A DNA stretch of 64,000 bases. Source: Siphonodentalium dalli (taxonomy: Eukaryota; Mollusca; Scaphopoda; Gadilida; Siphonodentaliidae). A model generated the notes under the pieces. The model did not search any database. It was not told the origin of the DNA and saw nothing but the letters and a program-made list of their open reading frames with translations. Each line of letters starts with the position of its first letter. The stretch's first letter is position 1. The position numbers were made by a program, and so were the translations under genes. Of the stretch, positions 11,331-25,600 are shown piece by piece. The DNA lies in assembly GCA_032622095.1 (NCBI GenBank), contig CP136066.1:145853559-145917558 (forward strand), given 5' to 3'.

Positions 11331-11889
11331 GGTGTTTGTGATTACTATTGCGATCGCGTTGTCAGTAAATTGAGTATATGCAATTACTGAAAATTATTGA
11401 AACCGAACACGCCCTACACTGTTACCATATACAGGACAAGCTGTTTTATCACCTGTTTTTAGGGGGATTTGGTTTGTATTTTTTCTGATTTTGTAACGCA
11501 TATAATAGTTTACATTCTTAAGATTCAATGTCGTTGGTATGTTTGATAGCAACTTTCTCGGTTCTCGCTTTGTCGAACAATTGTTTTAATCTCATATACC
11601 TTTGTCACGAAGTGCATCTTTTTGTAATTTTGATAAACAATATCGATGCATAATCTTTGTTTTCTCCACCGTTTACCAACAGCAACTCCATCAGGATTCG
11701 GATAAATCCTGGAAAATCTGGTATCATGTTTACTTAACTTACGTGCGGATTTACTTAATTTACGTGCTGACAGCGGAGGCGAATGATGAACGTCTATCAG
11801 TGAGCCATTGGGATAATATAACTGTCAATCAGAGAGAATACGTCGACACCTGTGGACTATATGATTTTGCTTTAGCACAATATTTAAAT

Positions 11890-12235
11890 GGGCACTGTAC
11901 ACTAAATCCGACCACTTATGGTACCATCTCCTTTTATACTCAGCATGATATATATGCAACAAATGAATAAATTTGAGCCATGGATCAGTGCAAAATACAC
12001 TCATGTGCTCCATTGAACGATCCAAACAACATGGTAATTACAATGAAAATGAATAAATGACTGGTGACATAAATTCATTTTCATTATAATTACCATGTTG
12101 TTTGCATCGTTCATAGAGCACATGAGTGTAGTTTGCACTAATCCATGGCTAATTAAATTCATTCATTTGTTGCATATATTCTGTTGACTATAAAATGAGA
12201 TGGTACCACACATGGCGGGTTTAGTGTAGAGTCCC
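11890..12235. repeat. Foldback (long hairpin) with arms of about 165 bp
   Basis: The sequence from about 11890 to 12055 is repeated in inverted orientation from about 12068 to 12235, separated by about 12 bp (tgactggtgaca). Both arms hold landmarks such as 'caacaaatgaat', 'catgggatta/taatccatgg'-type segments and 'caacatggtaatta'. The arms match over most of their length with scattered substitutions. No coding potential was seen. Confidence 0.8.
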
Positions 12236-12719
12236 CCTTTAAGGCACATGGAAGTATCATAAGTTATCCACGAAATAATTGTCCTTTGGTGAAGAAATAA
12301 ATTTTACCGAGAATTCGTGAGTGATCTTACCCCCACAACCTCCTTACAAGAGTATCAAGTTTGTATAGACGTTTGAATAAATCGCAGATGGCTTTATATT
12401 TATATTATTTTATAATCAACGCCACAATAATTATGTAGTATGACATTTCAAACATTCTGCCCCAATCATGTCGATATATGTCGACATATCGGGGGCGGGC
12501 TGGGGTGATACGATGACTACAAGTAACACGCACAATAATCACCATGTGTCATTGTGTAACCATTAGTTAAAGACATCTTTCGCTTTGTAAAATCTTCATA
12601 ACGTTTATTAGCATACTTTACAAACCAACTGAATTATATCGTTTATAGTACTGGCGCCAATCGTCAAATTGTAGGCATAAACTTCTCAAGTAACACCCAT
12701 ATCAACACCCTTAACCCTT

Positions 12720-12785
12720 TGGCGAGTAGAACGACGTATATGTCGTCTATCGGATGAGGAGTAGAACGACATATATGTCGTTTCA
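12720..12785. repeat. Short tandem repeat with 'gtagaacgac.tatatgtcgt' units
   Basis: Two units of 'gagtagaacgacRTATATGTCGT' separated by a short linker. Each contains a near-palindrome acgacatatatgtcgt. Confidence 0.6.
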
Positions 12786-13262
12786 GGAAGTGTTATTTTA
12801 TGTAGACATAACTTCAATAAATCATATGATTTATAAATGATTTGTGTAGGACTTATTTTGATTAATATAATGTCCCGAATGTATAAGTGCAAATGATTAT
12901 AATAACACATGTTAACAAAATATGCACATAAATTAAAACGAATTATTGGACACTTTTGACCCAAACTTGTTAATAATTATTTTGCTATGAGTATGACGTT
13001 GACGTTAAATTTACTCATGACGTCATGTATATGACGTTATAGATACTCTCCAAAGGGTTAAAGAGCTATGATTCCAGATCCCATTCTATGACATTCTTCA
13101 TGCTGATGCGCATGCAATATCAGGTTTATGTATAATATTCCGTTTGAGGACTACTTATGGTTTTCATAATTATTCAGGGCTAGCAGTACTACGAAGCGCT
13201 GTTGTTACGTACACTTGTTAGTAATAACACATTAGTGCAATTTAACAATTTGTAAAATTTCA

Positions 13263-13463
13263 TAGTATTCACCCCTGCTCAGTTATTTGTATTGGTGATA
13301 TGTATATAGTTATAGTATTGACCCCTGATCAATTCATTATATTGGTGATATGTATATATGTATAGAATCGACCCCTGATAAATTCATTGTATTGGTGATA
13401 TGTATATATTTAAAATATTCACCCCTGATCAGTTTATTATATTGGTGATATGTATATACTTAT
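13263..13463. repeat. Minisatellite, about 59 bp period, 3-4 units
   Basis: The words 'acccctgatcaattcatt' and 'tattggtgatatgtatata' alternate with a period of about 59 bp through four imperfect units. The array ends about 15 bp before the start codon of the fibrinogen-domain gene, so it lies in its 5' untranslated or promoter region. Confidence 0.85.
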
Positions 13464-13477
13464 ATGATCCACAGAGC

Positions 13478-13613
13478 ATGGATAAAAGGCGGGCATTGAA
13501 GATCGGCATCGCTGTGTCTTGTATCATAGCAGTGTTAGCGGCTGTCACGGCTACTGTGTTGTTTACATGGAATATCGGCTCCTTTGTCAGCACTAACAAT
13601 CCTACAGTTACTG
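13478..13613 (+). CDS. FReD gene exon 1: start codon and membrane anchor
   Basis: The start was chosen at the Met preceding DKRRALKIGIAV. It has A at -3 and G at +4, whereas an upstream in-frame Met would fall within the minisatellite. The peptide has Lys/Arg residues before a segment of about 23 hydrophobic residues (IGIAVSCIIAVLAAVTATVL), which fits a signal anchor with the N-terminus in the cytoplasm. A cleaved signal peptide is less likely because the basic tail is followed by a long segment with no clear cleavage site. The exon ends at CTG|GTGAGTG, a near-perfect donor, leaving phase 1. 'ccacag' just upstream of the ATG could also be an acceptor for a 5' untranslated exon. Confidence 0.75.
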
Positions 13614-16600
13614 GTGAGTGTACCACACTGTTATAAACATATGCCCGTCAGTTTAACGGTGTCACACCGTGCAACATGGCTACCAACTCTTGACCGTAAA
13701 ACATACCAGTATGGTCAGGCTCCAGCAAATTCTATTTTACGGTTCAACACCCTTCAGTTAGCACAAAGACCGTAACTAACAAGAAAACCATAGTCAGAAA
13801 TGATAACGCCACCAAGATTATAGTATTACATATAAATAGAAAATATAAAAAATACATAAAATATTTTGATAACAATTGCGTTTAAACAAGTAATCCTTCA
13901 AATTATTACTAACAAAGTAAACGACTGTGGGGTCACTCAACAGATTATAAAGATTTGGGCATAGTATACTGTAAATACTAAAATTTAAATGAAATAAAAG
14001 ATAAAATTTAGCAAGTAGTTAAAGTTAATTTTCTCATTTAATTTTTTGTTTTTGTTTAAATAAAGCAATAATTTAAATGAAACATTTGGTTTAAAAAAAA
14101 ATGATTGACCGTGGCTCTTCCAATAATTGCGCGACTGACCTGGTCAATTGTTCTTAAGAAGTTGTTTTGAGAATTACTATGGAGGGAAATAGTTATGGCT
14201 GTGGCTTCGCAAGTAATTAACTTGGTGACGTGATGTTAACAAATCTGAACTCCAGTTAACCAAGGACGCTTCATACCAAATATAAGAAGAATTAATAATT
14301 CTTTAGAAGTTGTTTTAAGATTTACTATGGAGGGAAAGAATTGTGGTGCTGGCTTCGCAACTATTTGACCACATTGTAACAAATATAAATATTAGTCACT
14401 CAGGCAATAGATGTATCTATTCTGTATATTAAGTTATTGGGTCTTACGTGTCTTGAGATGTCTAAATAGTTTTCGATGGACAGATCGCGCAAGGGACCCA
14501 CGCCAATCTTCTCTGTTGGGATTCCAATTGTTGGCTCATTAGATATGCACATATGCTTAAGATACAGTCGCACGATCCTGTAAGTCGGGTTTTGGATCCA
14601 AGTTAATGAAAATATCATTGAAATAATCGGTTTCCCCCAATACACATCCATATATTCAATATACATGTTTTGGAGCAGAATTAGGCAGTCCATATTGGAC
14701 GCCATCATGGAATTTATTTTGTTTTGTTTTAATTTTCACACATAATTATTAGTTATGTGGATGGAGTTCTCAATAAACCTCACATCCTTGTATTGGTTAC
14801 AGTAATGCCCAAAGTAATTGACCACTTAACCACATCAGAATTATTGGTAATTTTTCAGGATTTGAAATCCTGAAAATTTACCAATAATTTTGCTGTGGTC
14901 AAGTGGTCAATTACTTTGAAAATTACTGTATGAGGATAGAGTTATCATTGAACCTCAAATCCTTATATTGGTTACAGTAATGCCCAAAGTAATTGACCAC
15001 TTAACCACAGCATAATTATGGGTATTTTTCAGCATTTACAATCCTGGCAAATTACACATTATTCTGCTGTGGTCAAGTGGTCAATTGTTTTGAACATTAC
15101 TGTATGATGATTGAGTTATCATTAAACCTCAAATCATTATATTGGTTACAGTAATGCCCAAAGTAATTGACCCTTTAACCACAGCATAATTATGGGTACT
15201 TTTTCAGGATTTAGAATCATGAAAAAATACACACAAATTTGCTGTGATTAAGTGATCAATTTCTTTGGACATTACTGTATGTAGATGGAGTTAAACCTCA
15301 CATCAGTGTGTTGGGGATTTGGACCTTGACTTGGGACCTTTGGTTTTTAACGCAACAAATGCGCATACACCTTATAAACAAATTTCTTATGTAACCAGAG
15401 TTTTTCTTGGATAAGATGAGTTTGAAGCCTGCTTACATTTCAAAATGTTGTCAGTTTTGTATTGTCTGCAGCGAACTCGACGCGTTGAAGCAAAAGTTAC
15501 AAAAGATAAAATGTGTATGTGACGAGACTATAATACAAATGAAAAAAATAAATTGAGGGAGGGGTGGGCGATACAGGGAACTAAGGATTGAACCGATATA
15601 AATTTGTAGAGCGATAACGACCAATGTTGACATATTATGCATATCAACTCTACTGTTGCAACAGGGCTATACAATAGGGGGGTGTCAAAATCTTAGTCAT
15701 CTCAATATAATGCCAGAATAGTCATTTATGGAGTTCTATAAGATGTTGGGTTGGTTATATGGACTCGGAGAAAAGGGGTTTGTACCGATGAACTGACATA
15801 AATTAATGGATCAATGTTGCCATGTAATGCATCGCGACTGTACTAAAGCAGCAATGATATAAAATTGAGTGGGGGGGGGGTCTGAAATTATCTCTATAGA
15901 TGGCACCAGGATTATATAGAAAGGAAAAGCAATTGATATACGTATACAGTATACTATAGTAATACCATAGACATATAAGTACAAGTATCACGAAATAAAA
16001 TATTACGTAACATGACTATATACCGATGAAAGAAATAAATAAATTGGACCGGGATTAGAGGTTGGGTTGGTTATATGTGGATAATTGGATATGGAATTCA
16101 TACCGATGAAACGATACAAACTAGTGGAGCGATAAAGACCAATGTTGACACTTAGTCAGGCTACGCGGGGGAAATAGGGGTTGATACGATAGACCGAAAT
16201 AAATTTGTCGAGTGATAATGACCAATGTTGACGTATAAAGTAACGCGACTGTACTGTCACACAATTATCAGGGTGAACCGGTCAAATATGGACTCTAGTG
16301 CCCAATATCGAACAGCTCAGAAAACATTTGCAGGGCCATAAAATTTATTTAACATGGCATCTGCCATATACAAATCCATTTATGTCGATAAATCTCTTAT
16401 TTTTCAAAAATTTAAGCTCAGACTTGGTGTCTGTGTTTTGGATACTTATATATTCCTAAAATGACAGGGTACAGCACGTAATTATTTTTTAGATCGAAGA
16501 AATGATTTTTTTTTTCGATGATAAAATTTAACACAGAATTTCCCATTAAAATCGATTTATGTCTATAAAACTGTCATTTTTCAAAATTTTGAGCTGAAAC

Positions 16601-19600
16601 TTGGTGTATATATGTGTGTAATACTACTATATTCTTAAAATGACAGAGTTCAGGGCGTAATTATGTTTTAGATGGAAGAAATTGAATTTGTTTTCGATAA
16701 TAAATTTGCAGCGTGGACGGGTCATCGAGTGCGCTCAATTTGTAAACAAAGTTTTGTCAATAGTCGTTTTGGTCAAACTATCCATTTTTAGACCGGGACA
16801 GCAGATCCGAATAGTAGCTAAGATGTATTTAGATAGAATTATCAAAATAATTTGACCGATCAGGGTAGATTTTAAGAGAATCGAGTGGAGAAATCTTGGT
16901 GATAATTCCAGAAAATAAAAATGGAGGAGAAACACAATTAAACTACCACAATGCACTTCACTAAACTAGGGGTTCCCAATGGGTTACACATTATTTTCAG
17001 TCTATCAGATTATTTATATTTTCAACAACAAGTGACTTTAAGTTTACAATTTCAGCCTGTCCTGACTCTATCGATACGATTTATCACATTTTCAAAAACA
17101 TATTGTACACCGGTGGCGTTAACTTTACAATTTAAGCATGTATGTGATTATATCTGTACGATTGAGTAAGGTACAAATAAAAATATAAAAAAAATACACC
17201 AGGGGCTCCCAATAGGTGATATATTATTTTCAGGCTATCAGAGTATTTATATTTTCAACAACATATTATTACACCGGTGACTTTAAGTCTACAATTTCAG
17301 CCTGTCCTGACGATTTATCATATTTTCATAAACGTATTATACACCGGTGGCGTTAACATTACAATTTCGGCATCTACGTGATTCTATCGGTACGATTGAG
17401 TAAGGTACAAAAAATATCCAAGAATACATTCGCCCTGTCCGCCACACAATATCAAAATCACAGAAACTAGATACACCACATGTGGCGTAAACATGTGGCG
17501 TAATAACGGTCAGACCAATGTTTTTTGTCCCCCGAATTGTTTGGGGGGGGGGGGGGCTATTAAAATAGCTGTAGTCCGTCCGTCGTTTTGAGGTTTCCGG
17601 ATGATAACTTTAGTTCGTGTGATCGGATCTGAACCACATTTGTTATGTGAAGTTATCAGCTCCAAATACAGGTCTAGTTCGAATATGGGTTCGGTCCGGA
17701 GTCAATGGAGTTATGGTTCTTGTCGACTTAGAATTTGCCGAGTATGTTGTTTCCGGATGATAACTTTAATATTATAGTAGTTTTCTGATTGTTTTTAAAT
17801 TCAACTGAATCTCTTGAAATTTTTGTATGTGGTTCAAATTTCAGAAGAAAAAGCCCAGTTTGAATTTGGTCACGGTCCGATGAATTTTGACAGTGTTTTA
17901 AAAAAGCTATGTTTACTAAAAAGCCACCTCTTCGGGGGGGGGGGACACGTGGTTGGCAACCTTTTATTTTTCATAGGTCCACAGGGTCAACACCAATTGT
18001 TTGCTCTTAATTTGCTACTAATTTGCCATAGAATTAGCCAAGTTCCAGTGGTGATAATATGATTTCCCGATTGGCAAAACGATCATAGTGTTGATGAAAT
18101 GCTCAATGCATAAAGTGATACTTATGAAACTTTGAAGTGTGATGTGCGCACCTTTCACTGACTATAAATAATGGCTGTAAATAAAACATGATAACATATA
18201 ATTAATTTACAACTTGTCTGGTTAACATAGAAAACTAAAAGAAACAGTCTTGACATTATTCGACATTCAGAATTCGTGAAGCATAACGTTATTGTGAACA
18301 GATTTTATCCACGGCAGTTTGTAAAATTCATCTTCTGAAAGCTGATAACATGTTGTATAAGTTTGAGACCACCAGGCAGGTTAAGTGGTCCTGCTATACC
18401 GTCGTGATGTTGGTGGAGATAATACATGTACTTGTGTTGTCTTAATTAGAGCAGATAGGGGGTTTCGTTAACTCACGATCACAATTAACGGTTATAGATA
18501 TATTGGGCTCCCGGGAGTCGATAAACGGGCTTAAAGTTGCACAATCCGATTAACGCCCCTAAATTACAAATTTTTCGGCTTAATTGCGAGGATGAATTAT
18601 TGTTTTTGTTTTGGCTCCCCACCAGCGCTGGATTTACTTCAATGTATTTTCAAAAGCACAGTTACTGTAGGAACATCGCAAACTGGTGAGCACCGGAGAT
18701 ATATTATTTATCAAATTCATATTTAATGGGAAGAGTATACATGTGGCATGCCTAGATTCCGCGCTGGTCAGCGATTTAATGGGAAGAGTAGGCATGCATA
18801 GGTTCCTCGCTGGCCCGCGATTTAATGGGACGAGTAGATTTCTCCGTTATCATTAAAGCTTCAATTTGAGAGGATTAAATTTTACAAGCCATTTTTTGGA
18901 CCATTCGACAATAGTGGCAATGTCTCTATTAATTATTTCAGCTGCTAAAACAGGGTTCTCGACACATAGATATATTGATGTATCGTCAGCAAATAGACGT
19001 ATGTTGCGCGTGATAGTTTCGGTTATGTCGTTAATGTAAATCAGGAATAACAACGGACCTAATATATAGCTTTGAGGCACACCCGCGGAAACATTTTGCC
19101 AATCAGAACTAGCATTATCGATTATAACTATCTGTTGACGACATTCAAGATAAGATGAAATTAGTTCATATACTTTAGCCTTTATTCCAAGTTTCGTAAG
19201 CTTAAACAGAAGACCTTTGTGCCAAACATTGTCAAAGTCTTTGCTTAATTATGTCGCAAAACATACATCGAATTTCTTTACCTTCGTCCAGAGATCTGCT
19301 AATATAGTCATATATGTCAGTAAGCTGATATACTGTAGAGTCACCTTTTTCGAATCCAGATTGGTAAACAGAAAGTAACTTATTTTCGTCTAGGAATGTC
19401 CAAAGATATTTGTGAATGCACTTCTCATAACTTTTAGATACACAGCTCAAAAGTGAGATAGGGCGGTATTTCGCTATTACGCTTGGGTCACCATTTTTAA
19501 AATGGGAGTCACATTGGACTTTTTCCACCAATCTACAAATATAGTTCACCCCTCCCTAATCATGACTGGTTCTCGCATAACTGAAGTAGAAAATCACAAA

Positions 19601-22600
19601 CATCTCACTTTTGACAACATCGGTTCATGGGGAAACTCACATACGTAACATGATTTATAGGGCATGGAAAAGAGTAAATATAATCAGAAAGCACAAATTC
19701 AGACTGAGCAGGAAGACTCTTGACAAAATATATCTTGCACTTGTTAGACACACCCTTGAATATGCATCACCAGTATGGGATAACATAACAAAATATATGA
19801 GCGATTATATCGAAGATATTCAGTATGAAATGGCAAGAATAGTCACTGGGGCCACGAGAAGTACCAGTGATCGCAACCTACTATTAGAAATCGGTTGGGA
19901 AACAACAGTTTCTGCCTCACGTAGAACAAAACAGAAAATGATACAATTTTTCAAAATGACCAGTAACCATGCAAGCTCCATGTATTATCAAACACGATTC
20001 CTCCCGATTCCACTTCATCTGGTTACAATTTTAGGCATGTTAGTATCCACCGCCTGGCAGCAATAGAGACATTTACATTAATAATTTTCTGCCTTCGGCT
20101 ACACGAGCATGGAATAGTTTGTCGAATTCAATAAAATCGTCAAACACACTTGAAGAATTTAAGCGTAAATTAAACAATGACCGTACGAAAATTGCTAATT
20201 TTTATCTCCGGTGTTATTCTAGGAAAGCCCAAATATATCATACTCGATTTAGATTAGGTTGCAGCAACCTGAACCGTCACCTAGCTCGTTATTAATCACT
20301 TGAAAGAATCACCATTGTGTCAATGCGGTAGTTTTGAAATTGAATCAGCTTACCATTTCTTCTTCCAATGCCCTCTTTACGCCAGAATTATATCAGAACT
20401 TCTAAGTAACTTACCCGTAATAAGTATAATAACAACCGATGTCCTATTGTACGGATCTCACGAACTTCCAAATAAACTATATTCCGAAATATTCGTGTTT
20501 ATTTTAGACAGTGGCCTTTTCTCATAGATCACTTCAGGCGATGCGGCTAGATTCCATTTGCCCTATATGTATGAATTGGCAAATGCCTGGCGAGACGACG
20601 ATGGCATCAAATACAGATACATGCACATGTATCGCCCTCCGTCATCAAACAGCATCCCTCCTCCTGACGAGTCTATCCCACCACCATCCAAGAGACGAAA
20701 CAAGAAATAATACTTTTTGATATATTTGAACGTCGTTTGTTTTTTCATTTTTTGAATTAAAGGCCAAAATATGAGGGTGGGGCTACCAAACACTCTCTAT
20801 ATAACATATTTGATATGAGCCGAGGAACCCACCCATCAAAGCTAAGAGTTATGAGATATCGATTTTTTAAATCTGTTATTTTTCACCACCTGGAATATTT
20901 GGCGGCCAAGCAAATCTTTGGCGAGCCGACCGACATACTCTCGATGTACCAAATTGCGTTGAACAAAATGTTGATAATGGGAAAACAAAATACTATAGTT
21001 GACAGTGGTTAACATTATATTTTGTTGATGAATCGTTTCTGATAACTGAAGCGTCTTTTGAAGAAATACAGACTGAGTGAACATTACAATATCAGTTGGA
21101 CAGTATATATTCCCCCTAATTGTTTGTAGCTGCCCAATATGATAGCTAAACCAGCAGATGCAGAGTAAATAAGGGGAAAGCATTATCGCGATGTGAAGGA
21201 AACTTTATTGATATATTGGTTGGTTTTATTGTGTACATGCAGTTGCACAATAATACATAACACAAAATTACAGACCAGTCGTGAGACTTGTTGTACGCGA
21301 GCAGCATGCACTGAGAAAAAAAACATCGGGTCAATATGACTAAAATAGGGCAAGTCACACGCATTTTGGGTCACTTTGACTAACCCACATCTTTCATCGA
21401 GTCACTACGACTAACGCTGGTGTTAGTCATAGTGACTATACGTTACACCAAGAATAATTAATTGTACGGCTGCCTTAAATTATGCTTACTATTCATTGCT
21501 GAATATTCAATTCTATATATTGTGTCACATTCCCATTGGATCTATAATAGAACGAATGTGATGGTATGATATAATGGAATGTCTATCAGAACTTCCCTCC
21601 CACATCAAAGGCTACACTGGATAAAATGTTTTTGTCCACGACACCATATACATCATAGTAACCAGACCTATACCACAAACTATTGTTATACCTCTCAATA
21701 GACCAATACTGAAATATATGTTTTAGAGAATGCACTGACAGTTTGTCCTGCTTTCAATTCGGTCTCTGATTCTGGATAATATGACATCTGCTTGAGTATT
21801 GAAGTTATTTGCACACAATTTCCAACAAACTACATGTTCACCTCAGAAAAGTTTTGAGTGTACAGGGTGACAATCATTAATCTTTAGATCTAGCTCGTAT
21901 ACAGGGTGACAATCATCAACCGTTAGATCTAGCTCGTATACAGGGTGACAATCATTCACATTTAGATCTAGCTCGTATACAGGGTGACAATCATTAACCT
22001 TTAGATCTAGCTCGTATACAGGGTGGCAATCATTAACCTTTAGATCTAGCGTAGTATACAGGGTGACAATCATTAACCGTCGTTGTCTTGTGTCTCACAT
22101 ACTTGCATGGCAATTGAGCAATAATAATGGATGTAGTTATAATTAATATAATAAGTCGTGAATGTATTATATATTATATGCTTTGATGTAATTACATTGT
22201 CGTGATAACTTGATGGTAATCGGATCCTCAAATAAAATAGTGAGTCTTTAAACATATAAATAATCAAAATCTCGCAATGAATACACGACACATTGTCAGT
22301 TACTTTCAATATCCGTAATGATACGTATTGACGGTTAGTTCCTTCGGGAAATATTCACATGATCTGTCGTGTGTTGCACTTATTATCTGAACATTTCTTT
22401 AGCAATGGCACAAATCCAGCAGTATGGAAAGTTATGATGATGATCCTATCGGAATGTGGCAAGTTTTCAACTCCTTGGCCTGTCAGTTTTCACAAAAAAA
22501 TTATCAAAATTCTACTTATGGTATAAATAAAATCTACGTTTTTGGGGGCGTTCTAAAACTGTTTCTAAAATTCAGTTAAACCGATACATGATCATGCATT

Positions 22601-25600
22601 AGCTTCAAAGCTCATGTCGATGAACATTGTGTCTGCGATAAATTGGGTCCCTGATTATCGTACCATTGACTTCGACTGCTAGCAGACATCCTCCAATTTA
22701 ATTAATGTACAACCTTCATTATGTGGGGAAATTATATGTCGGATAGGAGCCAAGGCATCATGTTATTGATAACAACTAAGTTGACAAACGGAAAACCGTC
22801 ATCGGCCATCAACCATTCCTTCATTCTGCATGAATTGTTACTGTCAATCCGGAGGGCTGGGAGTGAAACGGTCAGATGCGTCATCTGGTAAGACACACAC
22901 TTACATATACATTGTTTTGCTTATATTGTGTAGCTTCACTTGGCTCAAATTCGACAGGACAACCAAGTTCAACGACTACCACGACGACTACAACAACGAC
23001 TACCTCGACAACTACAACAACGACTACAGCGACGACTACAACAACGACTACCACGACGACTACAACAACAACAACGACTACCACATCCATAACCACCACC
23101 ACTACGAGTAAGTAGTCACGTATAACACGGTAGGAAATCATGTGGTTTCGAGTTGATAAGTATCACGCATTAAAATGACCGAGGCGATCGCAAACGCGAC
23201 CATAAACGAGGAAAAGGGTAATGAACTATGATTGTTATATATTACATAGTATTTTGGCAGCTTTACTATTTTTCAAACAAGCTGATACCTCATTTGTGTT
23301 CAATCTCACAGTTGTCTGCTCTAATATTCTGGCCAAAGTTGTCAGTCGAAGGATTCCCATAGATGTATGGACTGGTGTATTCCACGACACTCCGACTTGC
23401 AACTTTTGGTCAGATTGTAATAGAAAATTACTGAGTATTTCCGAACAGATAGGGTATCAACTTGTTTTAAAAATAAACAATATTGTTGATGAAATTTTCA
23501 TAATTTGGTAACTGTATTTCTAAATGATAGTCTATAACAAAGGCCATCCGTACCTTTAAATGCAAAGATAGATGTGAGTGTGATACATGATTGAATGACC
23601 AACTGACCACGTTACAACTAACTGCATTATATTCTAAACATTTATTCATGCGAGTTTTTCAATTACGATTAATACAATTTTCGACCAACCTAATATATAT
23701 TTTGGGACTTCTGTTTGTCTGTTAGCTATGGCCGGGAAAACTGCCGGACGGATTTCGACCAAACTTCCTATCTAAGGGTAAAAATTCAGATGAAGTGTCG
23801 TCGCATTGCTTTTGAGAAGCTCCGAGCACTCATTCTCCATTCCCACTGCCGCCGTCTTGGAATTTTGGGTTAATCGCGTGATAGTTAAAGAGCGTTCGTG
23901 TGCACAGTGTCGTTGATAAAGAGTGTGACTGTGTCCAGACATGAGCGTGTTGTGTCTGTGTCCAGACATGAGCGTGTTGTGTGATCCTTATGGCTGTGTT
24001 CGTACTTAGGGGTTCCTAGGACTGGGGAGATTTTCATCCGGTCAGTTTTTCCACACGAGGTGACATCCACCTTGAAACGGGTACCCACAAATGATATATA
24101 TATGTATGTGTGTGTCCGTTATAGACTCGAAAATGGCCCTACCGATTGAGTGCAAACTTGCTACCCTGCTAGTCTGATATACACGAATCGAGCCTCCCAC
24201 TTAAGACATCGTAAGATACGGGATCAGACATATTGGATGATATAAAAGTTATATAAACACATCCAAGCACGTATATTTACCGGAACAAAATAAATGGTAA
24301 TACTAAAATGCTAATTGCATTGAATACCGTAACTCTACTCATCACCTTATGGTATAATGCTGTATCAGCACCAGCAAACAAACGAAATTAAAATATATCA
24401 AACTAACCGCAACTTCTTAGCACGAGCTATCGTCAGCAGAATCGAGTATGTGGTGCTTCCAAAATACATAGGACCATGGTAGTACGATGGTAAAGTACCA
24501 CATAGTATAATGGCCGATATATGTATATATAAAGTACCAGGTACATGGTACTTGACCGTGTAGTACCATCGTTCTTTACCATGTTAGTACCATTCTACTT
24601 TAATTTACCACGGTAGTATCATGGTACTTTACCACGGTAGTACCAGGGTACTTTATCCATTGTAGACCATTCAAATGTTACGCGGCCGTGAATTAATTGT
24701 TCAAAATGATTTTGGCTCATAATACATGTATGTGGTTTTTAATGGGCTGTGATTGCTTGGATTTTGCGCAGAATAACAAACTAACAAACATGGCGAAATG
24801 ATTTTTAGTGTAATAGCCTGTATAAATCATATATATCTGTACTGCGGATGAGTAACGCCGGAAGTGGGACTGTGGCGTAATGATCTTATAAATATGGACG
24901 CGCCTAATTAGTAGATATGTCCAGATTTGGTGCACGAAATATACACTATGCATTTGTAACCGGGTTACATAGTTACATTTGGAAGTCGTTTCAAAAATTC
25001 GACGTGGTTTTTGTTACATAGTTACAATTGGAAGTCGTTTCAAAAATGCGACGTGTTTTTGCCACAAAGTTACAAATGCTTATCAGAGAATAACTCCAAC
25101 TAGAAAAATTTAAATATTTCACCCATCCTTGTTTAAAAAGGGTTACAAAGTTACATTTGGAAGTCGTTTAAAAAATGCGACGTGTTTTTTGTTACATAGT
25201 TAAATTTGGAAGTCGTTTCAAAAATGCGACGTGTTTTTTGTCACAAAGTTACAAATGCTTATCAGAGAATAACTCCAACTAGAAAAATGAAAATATTTCA
25301 CCCAACCTTGTTTAAAAGGGGTTGCAAAGTTACATTTGGAAGTCGTTTCAAAAATCCGACGTGTTTTTTGTTACATAGTTACAAATGCTTATTAGAGAAT
25401 TACTCCAACTAGAAAAATGAAAATATTTCACCTATACTTGTTAAAAATGGGTTACAAAGTTACATTTGGAAGTCGTTTCAAAAATCCGACGTGTTTTTTC
25501 TCACATAGTTACATTTGGAAGTCGTTTCAAAAATCCGACGTGTTTTTTCTCACATATAGTTACAAATGATTATCAGAAAATTACTCCAACTAGAAAAATG

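Larger units (their letters stand above)
13780..17490 (+). repeat. Large inverted repeat, left arm (intron 1)
   Basis: This 3.7 kb segment reappears in reverse complement at 29353-32883. The outer ends correspond (left 'caagaaaaccatagtcagaa'; right ends 'tatggttttcttg'). The inner ends also correspond ('gatacaccacatgtggcgtaa' against 'attacgccacatgtggtgta'), and many landmarks in between follow in order. The arms differ by substitutions and small indels. Contents include three palindromic CAGT elements (14799-15279) and a short shared open frame (14708-14400, minus). No terminal inverted repeats of the arm itself were seen, so it could be an inverted segmental duplication or two opposite insertions of one unclassified element. 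Confidence 0.9.

Noticed and set aside
11602-11970. 122-codon plus-strand frame
   Set aside because: No domain seen, and its end runs into the arm of the foldback at 11890, so it is probably chance.
21843-22073. Open frame encoding a 13-residue repeat (VNDCHPVYELDLK)
   Set aside because: The period of the minisatellite is a multiple of three, so openness is automatic; no start context, splice sites or family resemblance.
21858-22080. Possible CRISPR-like array (regular 39 bp repeats)
   Set aside because: The whole unit is repeated without unique spacers, and the setting is an animal intron.
22830-23141. Other long open frames over the ACN tract (Asp/Asn/Tyr-rich plus frame and Val-rich minus frame)
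   Set aside because: All frames are open because of the trinucleotide repeat; only the Thr frame joins exons 1 and 3 in phase.
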